Source: Azolla caroliniana
Taxonomy: Eukaryota > Polypodiophyta
Length of the DNA: 64,000 nt
Direction of reading: 5' to 3'
Assembly: GCA_043228905.1 (NCBI GenBank)
Contig: JBHGNT010000020.1
Location: 10,664,001-10,728,000 of the forward strand
In this document: positions 1 to 12,538 of the stretch, piece by piece
How positions within the stretch are numbered: the first letter of the stretch is position 1
How the letters are laid out: each line of letters starts with the position of its first letter
The notes under the pieces: model-generated
The model's input: only the letters and a program-made list of their open reading frames with translations
The model's database searches: none
What the model was told of the DNA's origin: nothing
Made by a program: the position numbers and the translations under genes

Positions 1-1
1 A

Positions 2-3000
2 CCTCTTTACATTGCACTTCCAATTTGTTTTCTAATCATTGCGATTATGACCCTCACCTGGTTTCTGTTGCGGAAAAGATATGAGTACCATCATAGGCAT
101 CCATTTGCACACCAATCACTGAGTAAAAATGTTTTCCCAGATTTTCAGGTAATTTTATGCCATTCCGAGGTTCCAAGTTACGCTGTTTGATTATGTGAAT
201 ACTGTCATCTGCTCCAGATCACGAAGTGTATAATATTTATTCTTTACAGGTACTATATCACAAACGGGCAGTTTATGAAGAGAGAGTATTCAAACTTGAG
301 CTTTCATTGAAAAATAATCCAGATTCTGAAGACATTCAGGAGCAACTTAAAAAAGCTCTTGAAGACCTTTACACCAACGAATGGTTTCTCTCACAATTCT
401 CTTCACATATTGGTAGCTCACAGGATAGAGAACCTCTTCTGCAGTTAGGCAATTCGGCTTATTCAAACATTGGGAATACTTTTATGAATGCTTGTGGTGG
501 CGTCAGTCAGACTATGGGTACGAATGTATTTGAAAATTCAGCCTCCAATTACGCCATAGTTGAAGATGGAAGAAATCCATTGAAATCAAGTTCTACTTTG
601 AATAAGTCCTTTTCTAGCTTATTATCTTTGAGAAAAGCATCTGCTAATCCCTTGTTCAGGGGGTCACGGTCTTCTGGTTACATGGGTTTACCAAAGTTGA
701 GCAATACTGAAGCTCTCCAACAAGATATGTTTTCTCGTGGAGGTACATCTAATGCATCACCAGAGATCAGTCCAGATGATCAAGAATATGGAATTGTGTG
801 GGTACAGGATATGATGACAGATACAGATGACATTTTGTTTGAGGAGTGTTTAGCAGATGAGATTAATTCTGAAATGTTAAATGGAGGTATGTGTGAAGAG
901 CATCCTTGTTCAGATGAACTTCATTGTTACCAGCTGGATGATGATGTGCAAAATTCACATGGACATGACCCTGAATCTGAAGAAATCCATGAAAAAGATT
1001 TAAAGAAATCCATTGACATCAACATGCCCAATTCCAAAAAGTATTCTCACTCACAAGCAGATGCTTACATTGATGATAGAAATATGCTTGATTCAAGTTC
1101 TAAGCATGAGATATCTGAATTCGTGGACCCCGTTGCATCAGTTTCTTATTCAGATGCCAACACTTTTGGTTATGGTCATACTGAACCAAAAGAGGAAAAC
1201 GACATGAAAAGGGTCTCCCGAGCTGATATACAAAGTAGCAACACAAGTTCTTTTACAACTTCTTTTCCACCTATATTAGATTTCTTCAATGGTCCTGACC
1301 ATTTATCATGTTGTCTGTAGGTATACATGATAAAGAAAATAATAGTTCTGTTGAAGAGCAAGAGAACATGGGTATTATTAATGAAGAAGGTTATGAACTG
1401 ATGATTTTTCATTCATGAAAATTCTCTATGTTTAATTACCTCATTGCTGATATATTTATGAATTATTTTGCAGATTCTATTAAGCAATCTGATGTTTCAC
1501 ACAAACCGCTCTCAACAGATCCTGGAAGCATTAGAAATGGAGTTCGTATTTACTCATCTTACGTCGCAGGTATGTTGAAAGATCAAGAAGCAGAACATAA
1601 AGATTATTGTAACCAGAAACAGAGCATCCATGAGCAGACTTCAGCATATGAAAGTGATAGAATGCTGTCAAAATTTCCTGATAAAAATGACGTAGAGAGA
1701 GAATATGATATACAAGTGGATTCCAATCTGAAGGGCCAAGCTGACAAACAAAGGCAGAGCCAGATTAAAGGAAGAGTAGAGGCACAAGCTGACAGTGAAC
1801 AAAGGCAGACTATCATTAATGAAAGAATGGATGCTCGAGCTGACAATGAACAACAGAAGAGGGTTGAAAGGATTAAGTCTCAAACTGAGAATAAACAAAG
1901 GAAGAGCATTGTTAATGAAAGAATGAAATCTCAAACTGAAAATAAACAAAGGGAAAGTCTCATCAAAGAAAGAATGAAGGTTCAAGCTGACAATGAAAAA
2001 AGGCAGAGCCTGGTTGGAGACCAGGGACTTGAAGGAGATGATTCTACCGGGTTTAGAAACAATTCTGTGGTTGATAATCCAAGATTGAGTTCTTGGCAGA
2101 CCATGGACCAAGATCTCGCAGGAGACGATTCTACTACATTTAGAAATGAACTGATAGATTACAATTTAAGATTTTCTTCAAGATATTCTGGTACAGGTGC
2201 AGATGAGAGAGCCACTGCCTCTAGTTTTGATTCTACACCACACATTATTCATGACAGGAAAAGCATTATCACCAAGGATTCAGAATCACAATCAAATTCT
2301 TCAACAGATGCATCAAGTAACTCCGGATCCATTTATTATCGATCCTCTTCTCCCGAGATTGGTCAGTATCACCAAGATATGGTATCAACATCTATTAATG
2401 CAGATGATTCTAAGTACAGCAATAGTCGGGGATCCATGTATTATAGATCTGATGTTGTACAGCAACAGGATGTGGTAACACCACCTAGGCCTTCTCGAGC
2501 TGACTTTATTGATGGAGATGACAGTAAATACCGTGCATCCACTTACTATAGATCTTCTCCCGACATTGTTCTGCCTCGGCAAGATCTGGTGTCAATGTAT
2601 AACCCTTCGAGGTCTAGTTTTAGAGATGCAGATGATGATAAACACACGAATCTTAAGGGGTCCATGTATATCAGTTCTGCTGCTCCTGAAAATGTACAAT
2701 TTCAGCAAGACGTGCTATTATCAAGATCTAGGCCATCCAGAGCTAGTTTTAATAATGCAGATGATGATAACTGCAACAATCGTCCTGGATCCATGTATTA
2801 TCGATCAACTTCTCCCGAAATTTTTCAACCTCAGCAAAATGTACTATCAACTTCGAGGGCTTCGAGATCTAGTTTGAATCCCGAGATTGCTCAGCCTCAG
2901 CAAAATTTGGCATCAACATCTAGAACTTCAAGAGCTGAGTCTATTAATGCAGATGATAACTACACCAATCGTCTGGGCTCCATGTATCATAGTTCTAGCT

Positions 3001-3650
3001 CTCCTAATGCTGTAGAGTTTCAGCAAGATGTGGTATCAACATCTATGCTTTCCAGAGTTGACACTAACGACACAGATGATACTAAATACAGAAATCGTCT
3101 GGGATCAATGTATCATACATCCACTATGGTTCAGCCTCAGCAAGATTTTGAATTAACAGCTCGTCCTTCCAGAGCTAATTTTAGTGTCGCAGATGATGAT
3201 AAATACATTAATCGTCCGGGATCCATGGATTATCAATCAGCTTCTCCCAACATCGTTCTAGCTCAGAAAGATGTGTTATCAACATCTAGGCCTTCGCAAT
3301 CTAGTTTTAGTTCCGAGATTGTTCAACCTCGGCAAGATATAGCATTAGCATCAAGACCTTCAAGGGCTCATTCTATTAATTTGGAGGATAATAATTACAG
3401 ATATCGTCTGGGATCCATGTATTATAGCTCTGCTTCTCCAGAGGCTGTAGAGTCTCAACAAGATGTGTTATCAGCACCCAGGCTTAGCAAAGTTAATTCT
3501 ACCAATTCAGATGATACTAAATACAGTAATCGTTTGGGATCTACATATTATACATTTGCCATGGCTCAGCCTCAGCCTCAGCAAGATGTTGAATTACGAT
3601 CTAGGCCTTCCAGAGGTAATTTTAGTGCTGCAGAAGATGATGAACGGTAA
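2..3650 (+). CDS. Unrecognised membrane-anchored, Ser-rich repeat protein (5' end outside window)
   Basis: I do not recognise this family. Exons inferred by eye: 2-148, 250-1234, 1321-1389 and 1474-3650. Introns of 101, 86 and 84 bp are all GT-AG, and the phases join to give 1125 visible codons ending in TAA. The visible part opens with a hydrophobic stretch of about 20 residues (PLYIALPICFLIIAIMTLTW) followed by basic and His-rich residues, so one membrane segment with a long cytosolic or nucleoplasmic tail is likely. Next comes a short charged coiled-coil-like part (around EERVFKLELSL), then an acidic Ser-rich region. Exon 4 has a Lys/Gln/Arg-rich part with recurring ERMKSQ-like heptads. 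It then has about ten degenerate units of roughly 45 residues built on SMYYRSSSPE, QQDVLSTSRPSRASF and DADDDKY. The 86-bp intron was chosen because otherwise the frame stops at 1320 while an acidic open stretch continues in another frame. The last exon and 3' flank have a decayed copy at 33095-35345. Confidence 0.7.
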
Positions 3651-4148
3651 GGACGACATATAACCCATTCATGATGAGCTTGTACCATTCCTTCTTGGAG
3701 AAGGATTTAAACACTGATGAGTATTTGTATGTCATTTTACTCCCCAACCATATTGTTTCTTTCATACCTCGTTTGAGATTCTATATAGCATTGGTCTGAA
3801 TCTCTGCGACATCAGAAACAGAGGATGTGCACACCAGTATATTGTTGGCCATGTTAAACATGGTGCAGTAGTGCATTGGCTCTCTTTGTTGGAATATAAT
3901 GTCTGCCTAATTGAGGCTCGTTGATACATGCAATACATCCAGAAAATCTATGAAGGCAGAATGATTCTATGAATGGAGTGTGCTGGGTATGTGGTGGATT
4001 ATATGTAATACATTTTTTGTTTCTTTATAGAAATGTTCCTTGTATTTGTTGGCATTTTAACAGTTTAGTTCATTTTGTTTCATTGCTCTCTTGTATATGC
4101 AGGCCAGGCATTGATCTGGAAACTTGTTACCAAGTATGTGTGCACTCC

Positions 4149-4556
4149 CATTTGTATAGTGATGGATGTAGAAGGCATGACTAATTAGGATGAATCATGA
4201 TGTTGACAGATCATCTACATGACCTTTTTCTTTTATCTTGAATTAAGCTTCTCTATTGAATTTGTACAATATGGGTATGTGAGTGAATTCATGTTGTATG
4301 TCTGGGCCATGGAAAGCAGAAAGATTGTTGTCTGAGTAGGCCATTAATGGGCCATTTGTATAGTGATGGATGTAGAAGGCATGACTAATTAGGATGAATC
4401 ATGATGTTGACAGATCATCTACATGACATTTTTCTTTTATCTTGAATTAAGCTTCTCTATTGAATTTGTACAATATGGGTATGTGAGTGGATTCATGTCG
4501 TATGTCTGGGCCATGGAAAGCAGAAAGATTGTGGTCTGAGTAGGCCATTAATGGGT
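4149..4556. repeat. 204-bp tandem duplication downstream of the Ser-rich repeat gene
   Basis: Two nearly identical copies lie at about 4149-4352 and 4353-4556. Each begins near tttgtatagtgatggatg and ends near gtaggccattaatggg. The copies differ by only a few bases, so the duplication looks young. It is probably 3'-flanking or 3'-UTR sequence of the upstream gene. One copy of the same unit can be traced in the paralogous region near 33950-34200. Confidence 0.85.
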
Positions 4557-6059
4557 ATTGAAGAAACTTGTTTAAATCTATTTACAAAAGTTAGGTTTAT
4601 ATCTATTTACAAAGGTGAGGTGCCTATCTCGTTGCAACTGATATATTTCCTATTGCAAAAGACATGAATGAATTCTCTAAAAATTCTCGTGTTTTAATAA
4701 ATATAATGCATATTACTCTATTTTCAAAAAGTTATCTGGTTTCCAATTGTAACTTGTCTGAGTGCTATTAAATGATGCTATTGAAAATGGTAGGCATATA
4801 TTGTCAACAGAGATCTTGGCTAGAGAGAATCTCTTAGGAGCGTTAAATAGTTTGAGTTTGACAAAGCTAGGTTGAGGTGCTTCATTCTCTATTTCATGTT
4901 TAACTTTAGGTTATTAAAATGTGTTTCAATACAGTTAAATCAATGTGCTGAAATTTGTATATATACAATATGGGAGGATCATCCTCTTCAATTATATTTC
5001 TTTTAGCAAATAAACACTTCAAACAATGATTTAGAAAGAAAAGCCCCACTGTTTTTGTGTATTTGAAGGAAAGGAAATGTATTATCATAGAGAAATATTT
5101 CATTTATTGACTTTCACTGCTTAATGAGCATTAATCAAGGCTTCCTTTCCTTTTTTAGAACACAAGTTTATGAAGAGCATGAAGGGGGTCAATAATATTA
5201 TTAAGATGCAATATAGTTTTACATAACAATGATGCTATATTCATCTTGTAAATAAACACAGCCCTAGTGATAGAAGTATTAAGTTCAACTCTAAATATTT
5301 AAATTTACACAATAATGAGGCTATATTCATCTTGTAACCAAATACAATCAGTATCAAGCGCCACATATAAATCTTTTAAATTTGACATCTCATATGTATG
5401 TATGAAGTATTGTTAATATTTCCATGTGATGAATGTAATTTAGCATTTAAAGGATATTTTATATATATATATATATATTACATTGTTTAGATGAGGCCAA
5501 AACCAACATTGGCTAATGATTTACCTTATACGATAGGTGTAGAGTTTGATCCTTTGCAATGCGGCACAAATTAAAGACTATTTATTCATTTTTCTTGTTT
5601 GAAGAAAAACTAGGAATATTTGCATTTAATGCAAATGAGCCACGTCTCACCCTATAAGAGGGGAAGAGGGCTCATTTTGGGCTCTCAATTTTTGTGTTCT
5701 TTGATTTTGGTTTGGAGGCTTCTTCAAGTTTTGCTTTTGGGTGGTCTTCGATTTTCAACTTATTTAGTGGTTAACTTTTAGTTGCCACCATTGGAATCAA
5801 TCTTCTGAAACTTTGTACACTATCTTGTAAAGGGATTTTTCTTGCTTAATCTAATGTTTCGACCTAGAAAAGAGGCTTCTTCTATCTTAATATTGTGGAA
5901 ACCCTTCTTAATCTCGTGTTCGCCATATTAATCACATGTTTTGACCCTAATATCGTAAGTTAAATATTGATGACAAAGTCTTCGTTTGCTATAATCAAGT
6001 TGCTTGTGTTCGAGCCCTAAGGCTTCTGCTCCCTTTGACTCCTTGGAGCGTTCAACTCG
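4557..6059. other. AT-rich intergenic sequence
   Basis: No supported gene. The stretch 4900-5460 is shared with the duplicated region at 34600-35345. A short (AT)n tract lies near 5460-5480. At about 5653 there is a TATAAGAGG-like box followed by a T/G-rich leader, which could be a decayed LTR promoter, but I found no partner repeat. Confidence 0.5.
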
Positions 6060-6250
6060 TCGCACACTTCGATTGTAGCAAGCGTTCAACTCAAGGAGCT
6101 TTTGACTCTCGAGAGCCTTCGAGTCCCACGTGCTTTCAACTCTAGGAGCTTCCGACTCTCAACTGCCTTTAAGTCTCATGAGCTTTCGACTCCTACAAGC
6201 CTTCAAGTCCTGTAGCCTTTCAACTCCTAGGAGCTTTCGACTTTCTACAT
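6060..6250. repeat. Short imperfect tandem repeat (about 24-30 bp unit)
   Basis: Units of the type CTTTCAACTCCTAGGAGC followed by TTTCGACTC recur about six or seven times with substitutions. The array is not obviously coding. It lies just upstream of the left LTR of the Copia element. From 6260 to 6624 I see no other feature. Confidence 0.55.
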
Positions 6251-6624
6251 GCTCAGTGTGTATTTGCAACCAATTAATAAAGAGGCTTGGTCATAGACAA
6301 TGTAGAGCACACAATTTGATAATCCCATGTGGTCTATATCATCATATCATTATCCACAAAAAGTAGCAACCAAAATTAAACCAGCTCTGTCTAGCCTCAA
6401 TCACACCTAACTTGGTTCTGTCCAACCTCTCTCATGTCTATCCCAACCCAATGTTGCTAACTCGACTACCCAATTCTAACCTTGTTGAAATGTTTGAAGA
6501 GACCAAAAACTTGCAAAACTTCAAAGATCACCAAAAAGTTTCTACAGCTTTACAAATTTCAATCACCAAAAATTTCAGAGATCACTCATATCCTGCAAAA
6601 CCAAAAACATCAAAGATCAGGAGA

Positions 6625-6970
6625 TGTAGAGATTTTGACACAGGATACAAGATTATGGCAAACAGGAATTATGGAATAACTTGGAAAGCAATAAGAAATT
6701 TGATTAACAAAAAACATGCCAATAAATACAACAACTAAGAGTGATGTATAAAAGATGCAAGGATGCAGAGAGCACACCCAACAGGTTCCCCAACTTCCTC
6801 TTTATATAGCAGAGGAAGTGGAGGGAAAAATGAGGTAAGCTTTTTGAAATACAACTAATATGAAAAACTGTTTTCTTTTCCTAATAATAACTTGGGGTGT
6901 GGGGTTATATTTAGTAATCAACTAAGTAGTTGCTCACTGGCAGCTAATTAGTTAATTATAACTTCTAATA
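6625..6970 (-). repeat. 3' LTR of the Copia element
   Basis: Matches 15321-15666 along its whole length. It begins with TG and ends TA where the partner ends CA (ctaata versus ctaaca). On the minus strand a TATA box (GCTATATAAA, 6801-6810) marks the LTR promoter. A polypurine tract (AAGGGGGG on the minus strand, about 6971-6979) adjoins it on the internal side, as expected for a 3' LTR. Confidence 0.9.
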
Positions 6971-6979
6971 GCCCCCCTT

Positions 6980-7771
6980 AACACCAACACCACACTTGAG
7001 GCCAATGTTTTGACAACATGACCAGTGTTTGAGAGAAGGGTCTGGTTTTGTCAAAAAATCAGCCCACATGGTAAGAGTGGGAGTATAACCAATCTGCAAG
7101 ACACCATCTTCAAATAATTCACACAAGAAATGATATTGAGCCCGAATATGCTTATTTTGATCTGTGATTTTAGGATTCTGTGAAATCTTTATGCATGATT
7201 GGTTATCACACCAAAGTCGAAATTTGGTTATGTGGATGATGTCGAGTTCCGAAAAAATTGATTGTAGCCAAAGTCCCTCCTTGGCCACCAAAGTAGCCAC
7301 AATATATTCTGCTTCGGTGAAGGATAGTGGCACGATAGCTTGTTTCTTGGTTCTCCATGTAATAGCACCACCAACAAAAGTGAAAACAAACCCAAATGTG
7401 GAACGACATGTGTCCCTGTCACCTCCCCAATCCACATCTGTCCATCCTTGAAGAACCACCATATCTCGTTTCGAGGAAGGAGATAAGGCTTTATAGGTTA
7501 GTGTCATATATCTTGAATATTTCAAGTAGCGGAGGAAACCTTTCAAAGCTTCCAAATGACAAGGTCTAGGGTTCTCCATAAACCTAGATAAGAATCCTGT
7601 AGAATAGGATAGGTCTGGCCGAGTGCAGCTCACCAAGTATCTTAAACTCCCTAGAATATGGCAGTAGGGTATACTTTGCATGAAGGAATCTTCTTCATTC
7701 ATAGAGGGAGAGTCAGAGGTGTGTTGATGCACTATACAAGAATCACACATGGACAGTTGTCCAAAAGCCAC
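6980..7771 (-). pseudogene. Copia RNase H domain (3' end of pol)
   Basis: A single open frame covers the last part of Copia pol. Visible motifs, in order: SLRYLVSCTRPDLSYSTG at the end of the reverse-transcriptase connection, GWTDVDWGGD (RNase H first acidic site), the Trp-Arg-Thr-Lys-Lys-Gln motif, SFTEAEY, a CDNQS motif, and the C-terminal Asp-Phe-Leu-Thr-Lys-Pro motif before the polypurine tract. The reverse-transcriptase catalytic core (YVDD box) is absent, so this is only the tail of a polyprotein. The RNase H itself looks fairly intact. Confidence 0.85.
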
Positions 7772-7781
7772 CTAACTCAAA

Positions 7782-8100
7782 TGTGGTAAGTTGTACGTGT
7801 CGAATACGAATGTATAATGGCCGTATTCACACTGTCCCTTTGGACAACCCAAGTTTGGGCTATTTCTGTAAATAGCATAAAGGGCAGTTGCCCTAAGATA
7901 GTCACTATATAAAGTGACTTTGTAACCTTTAGTTAAGGTTATTGGTTGTCATTTTTAACTGTTGCTATTAAGAAATAAAACGTTTCTTTGTGCCTATCTC
8001 TCTCTCTCTCTCTCTGTGCATCTTGTTCATTCTCATACGCAGGTTCTTCACCATAACAGACGTTGTTTGTTCTTCCGCACTGATGACCTTGTCCCCAACA
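7782..8100 (+). mobile_element. Orphan 5' LTR (plus orientation) with primer-binding site
   Basis: An LTR-like unit starts with TGTGGTAAG and ends CCCCAACA at 8100. It contains a TATA box (TATATAA, 7906-7912), an AATAAA-like site near 7974 and a CT-rich tract (7997-8020). It is followed after two bases by TGGTATCAGAGC (8103-8114), the initiator-Met tRNA primer-binding sequence of plant LTR elements. The left border is inferred from the first suitable TG next to the Copia RNase H sequence. I found no matching 3' LTR, so the element is truncated. Confidence 0.65.
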
Positions 8101-8114
8101 TTTGGTATCAGAGC

Positions 8115-11100
8115 GTTGGAGGTTCTTCAACCCGCCGCCGACCTTCATCGTACACAACAACATTCTGTTTTCTATAACTTCTTGAAGAACAGAGAAGAGA
8201 GAAGACAAACAAGAAGTTTGCATCTCACTGTGTTAAATCACTAAGTGGAGTAAATTGGAAAGGCAAATACTAGGAGGGAGCTATATTTTTGGCTCTTTTT
8301 TTTGTTCTCCCTTTCTAGTATTTTCTTTAGAGTTTTGTTATTTGTTTTATTCTATGTAAGTGTTTTATTTATTCATGGCTATTAAAAATAAAGCTATCTA
8401 CCTCTTTTTGCTCTTCACTTAAGTTTTCTTTAACTAAGGCCTTCTCTTTGTCTAGAAGTATTTAAACTTTACTTGTAAATTTAAATTAGTTGTTTGTTCA
8501 AATAGGTGTGGAAAGAATTTATTTCTTTTTTGCCTAAGCTTATGAAGCTTTGGCATGAGTGTCCCTAGATCCACTCTCTCATAAGTTTCATTCTTCTTAT
8601 CAAAGTTTTCTTGTATTAAATCTAAAAGTTCTTTACGCGCACTATCATTCTTTAGAGCGAGCATGTCATAATATGTAAAAAAAAAATTTATTCTTTTTAG
8701 TTAAAATTAATGTTTTATACGTTTGTGAAAAAAAATAATTATACAACTTATTTGCTAGTGTCTTTGTAAGAGTATTAATGTTTTGTTGTAATTGATAAAG
8801 TAAAGATATTACACAATAATTGGCTCGTACTTATATTTTCGTACATAGTACGTGCCTTTTCTTTAACCTCCAAAATTTTTAATAGTTAATTTATGTTCTT
8901 TTATCTCACTATCTTGTTTTTCATTACTTAATTTCTGTATTTCTATCTTTGCCTCTAAACGTATTATCTTTTGCACATATTCTTCTTTGTTTTTTTTAAA
9001 CTTTTGATCATATTCTTCTTTGTTCTTTTCAATGATACCCTTTTACACGTTTAACTAAGTCATTTAATACTTTCGATGGTGAAGATTTAACAAAAAAGGT
9101 TTTGTTTTCACCTGGTGAATCTTTCAACTCCTTTCTCGTCAATGGTCTTGACTTTATATGATAAACCCTACTGTTATTTGTCTTTCTTAGTTCCCAGATA
9201 TTGTCGTGGCTTGTTAGGTCGTCCATTGTTCTTTGTAGACATCATTTACATGGGTAGACAACATTGCAAAACTTGAGCACAGGTTGTTCATTGTTCATCC
9301 TTGAAAAGCAACATAGGCTCTATTTTTGCTACATGTAAATAATATTGTATCTATAGCTCAATGTTATGTCATGGAAACTAAATTGTGATTGAAGATATAA
9401 CTGATCTAGGACTTTCCTTATGGGTCATACTTCCTTAGAAGTTTACAATTCCAATCCTATAAAGAGATTTGTGCCATTCTGTTTTATTAGCATGGATCAA
9501 AGTCCCCTTGGATGCATTTGTAACATATCAGTTATGCTATACAACTCGTCTAAAAGTCTTCAACTAGCATTTTCTATCAAAGGGTCACTCAATCATAATA
9601 AAACATCAAACATTGCCAGGCAATATTGAAGAATCGAAGCACAAGTTGATGTTTGGCTTGTCATTATAATTGATAGTATTGGTTTTTACACCATCCCATC
9701 ATCCTCGCCTATTTGCTTGAATTGAACCTTCAAGGAAACACACACTTCTAAAAAAAATCTCCACCATAACTCTCCGAGCAAAGTGACACACTGATATACG
9801 CACACAACAACTTTAGCAAGGTGAAAGAATGTAAACACATAATGAATCAAAAGCATGAAATAGAATTGATGTAAGTTTGTTACTAACCTTGACTTTAAGG
9901 TGATGTGGTCCAACTTCCTGGCATGCATAATTTATCCTTCGCCTTTAAATTTTCACATGTAATTCTTCTAGTAAAAAACCTCACATTAATATCATAAGGA
10001 TGGATTTTTTTAAAGTTACTGGTTCCGTTTCATGAAATTTCTTGTCTTTGCATCAAAAGAAAATTATGTATTTTCCATTAGTGTTGCAGTGAAGGTATGG
10101 GCAGCAATAATGGTTGCTGCATTGGTTGAAGAAATTGTGGTTGAAATGAGGCAACCTCTGTTTGCGTCCTTTCTGATCTATTTGCAGAAGGATATGAAAA
10201 AAAAACTTCTTGTAGTATAATTCTCAGTATTCAGCACAATCAAATAATCATTGAATCATATGATATAACGCAAAGAGCAAGTAATATATTTGCAATCCAC
10301 GACGTAGGCTTCAGCAAAAGCTATATGTTTTTCTTTTTTTCGTTTCTAAAGAAGAGAAGCTTTGTAGGGAAGGGTAGCAGCTATGGAAAAAATATCCATT
10401 GTATTGTCAAACCGAAAATATAATGCATAGATTGCAACACAATTGCATCATTGGCAGCACAAGTATGCGAGAAGCCATGGCTAATGGCTATGGCATCTGT
10501 CCATCCATGTGCTATAGTCACTCTCGATGCTTCTTTGTAGACAGACATAGCCATGGAGATCTCATGGGTAGAAATCATACTTCTACAAGGAACTCTCATT
10601 CCTTGATGAAGAAGCTCCTTGAAGATTAAGTAGATCACGATGGGTGGATAGTGCTGCCGATCATTGATCCTTTCTCCTCCTCTTCTGCTTGCTAATCGCA
10701 AACATTGTAGATATGGAATGGTCATTATTGCCATTATGCATTTCGCGTTTGTAATTCGTTTCTCATAGTGAGTGAATATTTTCAGATGTAATGGAAAGGG
10801 ATGTGGTGCAAGGAATGCGGTGATGAGGCAGTTTCAGCGCAAGTTTCCAATTTGATGATGCTCGTAGGCCTCGGGTACAACTTCAAGTCTTATGAAGATC
10901 ATCTCCAACTACAACTTTAGGAAGACTCTAAACCCTAAACCTTAGGAAGAGCTTTGGACATCCTAGGACCAGAGAAGAAAGTGGATGTATTTTCTGTCAT
11001 TTTCCTACGACAGAGACATCTAACCGGTGATGGAGTCAGGCAAGAGTGCAAACGACATGCGAACGACTGACTGACGCAGAAGAAAAGAAAGAAATCAGGA

Positions 11101-11597
11101 AGACGATGTGGTGTAAGAAGGAGAAGAATGAGAAAGAAGAGGATGAGGAGAACGGCCATTATGATAGGAAAAGCAAAAGACATGATGAAAGACGAGTGGA
11201 TGAAAGGCGCCATCGCCGTCATAGAAGAAGGTACATCGTCTCTCAATCTCTGCCTACATCGTCCAAACAGATAGAAGAAGGAGAGGGAAGGTCGTGTTTC
11301 CACCCCAAACCACCAAAAGAAGAGAAAAACAGGCACAGACAGACAGAAGAGGAAGAAAGTGACGACGAAGAAGAGCAAAGAAGAAGAAGAAGAAGAAGAT
11401 AGAAACTACGTAGAGAAGAAAGTGACTAAAAAGTGAAAAAGAAGAGATGATTGAGAAAAAGAAGAATATACAGGCCGCAAGGAGAGAGGGACAAAGAAAG
11501 AAAGAACTAAAGAAACCTAAAAAGGGAGGGAACTTATCACCACTCACACCAATGTAGAAAAATATATATATATATACACATACACCCACAATCATTT
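8115..11597. other. Unassigned sequence inside the nested retroelement region
   Basis: No supported gene. At 8452-8664 and about 8880-9226 the minus strand shows short Lys/Asn/Glu-rich open stretches, one coiled-coil-like (around EEYVQKIIRLEAKIEIQK). They read like a decayed protein gene but I cannot place them. From 10935 to 11600 the plus strand is purine-rich (GAA/AGA), which creates spurious open frames on both strands. A short TATATATATA tract lies at about 11560-11576. Confidence 0.45.
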
Positions 11598-11599
11598 TT

Positions 11600-12538
11600 A
11601 AACCCTGAACAACTTTACCATAGTGGATGAGCTGATTAGTGTGTGATCTAATCGTGCGATATGTTGTTCGCCTTGTGCTTCATCAACCTTCTGTATCATC
11701 TCCGGTCTTCCCGGTATCGGATCCTTCCGATCTTTCTGCGTAGTGCGAGCTTTGTCGGTTCCCTTCTCCGGCCTTGCCGGATCTAGATTCCAAATTAGCA
11801 TGCTTCTTCCAGCACTTGCTCTCTCTATGGCCTTTCTTGCCACAGTACCAACATTCTGTGCTGGTTTCCGGCTCCGACTTGACTCCCCCTACTTGTGGAG
11901 GTTCGGAACTTTTGCCGGCACCATCTTTGTGCCTTCGGTTCTACTCTTGCCAGCCACCTCCATTGCATGCCTTCGGTTCTACTCGTTGTGCTGGACCATC
12001 TCGTCTTCTTCCACCGTTACGTTGATGGGTCCGAGTGCATCGTAGATTTCCTTAATCATGGTGGTGTAGTCCGTAACCAACATATCTCTCTGTCGGATGT
12101 TGTTCAACTCTTGCCGGAGCTGCAAATTACGGGTTATGGTACTTGTGGCGAAAATCTTCCGTAGATTTTCCCAGGCCTCCTTTGGCGTTTTTGCATCCTT
12201 GATGTAGCTGAGCATCTGATCGTGTACACCGGACACGAAGTAGTAAAATACTCGGCTCACTCCTTGCTCCCATGTCGAAAAGTCTTTGTGTGCTGGCTCC
12301 GGTGCTACCTCGTTAGTTCCTTCCACATAGCTCCAATATCCATGCCCCAACAAGTACTTGCGCATTTAATATGACCAAGATGCATAGTTGCTCCAGTCGA
12401 GCTTTTTTGTGGGAAGCGAACTTGCTATACCTCTGTCCATTTCGGTTCTCTATTGTTCTTCACCGAATATGACCAAGATGCATAGTTGCTCCAGTCGAGC
12501 TTTTTTGTGGGAAGCGAACTTGCTATACCTCTGTCCAT
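11600..12538 (-). pseudogene. Copia gag of a second, truncated element
   Basis: Minus-strand gag. It starts at the ATG at 12538 (MDRGIASSLPTKKLDWSNYA) and continues as a UBN2-type gag domain (KYLLGHGYWSYVEG, then an Ala-Trp-x-x-Leu motif and LQLRQELNNI). It ends with an intact CCHC zinc knuckle (CWYCGKKGHRESKC, about 11826-11870). Its 5' LTR and primer-binding site lie just upstream at 12622-13044. A 98-bp tandem duplication near the start throws the frame, and a stop interrupts the join between the N-terminus and the main gag part. Nothing of protease or pol follows, so the element is truncated at about 11600. Confidence 0.8.

Noticed and set aside
1321-1412. Gene ending at the stop at 1318-1320
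   Set aside because: An 86-bp GT-AG intron (1235-1320) followed by a 69-bp open exon restores one frame into 1474-3650; the Asp/Glu-rich codons at 1323-1389 support this.
8452-9226. Possible endogenous plant pararetrovirus fragment
   Set aside because: Composition and the coiled-coil part raised the idea, but no movement-protein, capsid, protease or RT motif is visible, so I do not call it viral.
10381-10734. 117-codon minus-strand frame
   Set aside because: No family motif, no supporting splice structure, and an overlapping frame on the other strand; likely chance.
10935-11595. Lys/Arg/Glu-rich plus-strand frame and Phe/Leu/Ser-rich minus-strand frames
   Set aside because: The stretch is a purine-rich low-complexity tract; open frames on both strands reflect composition, with no start context or family motif.
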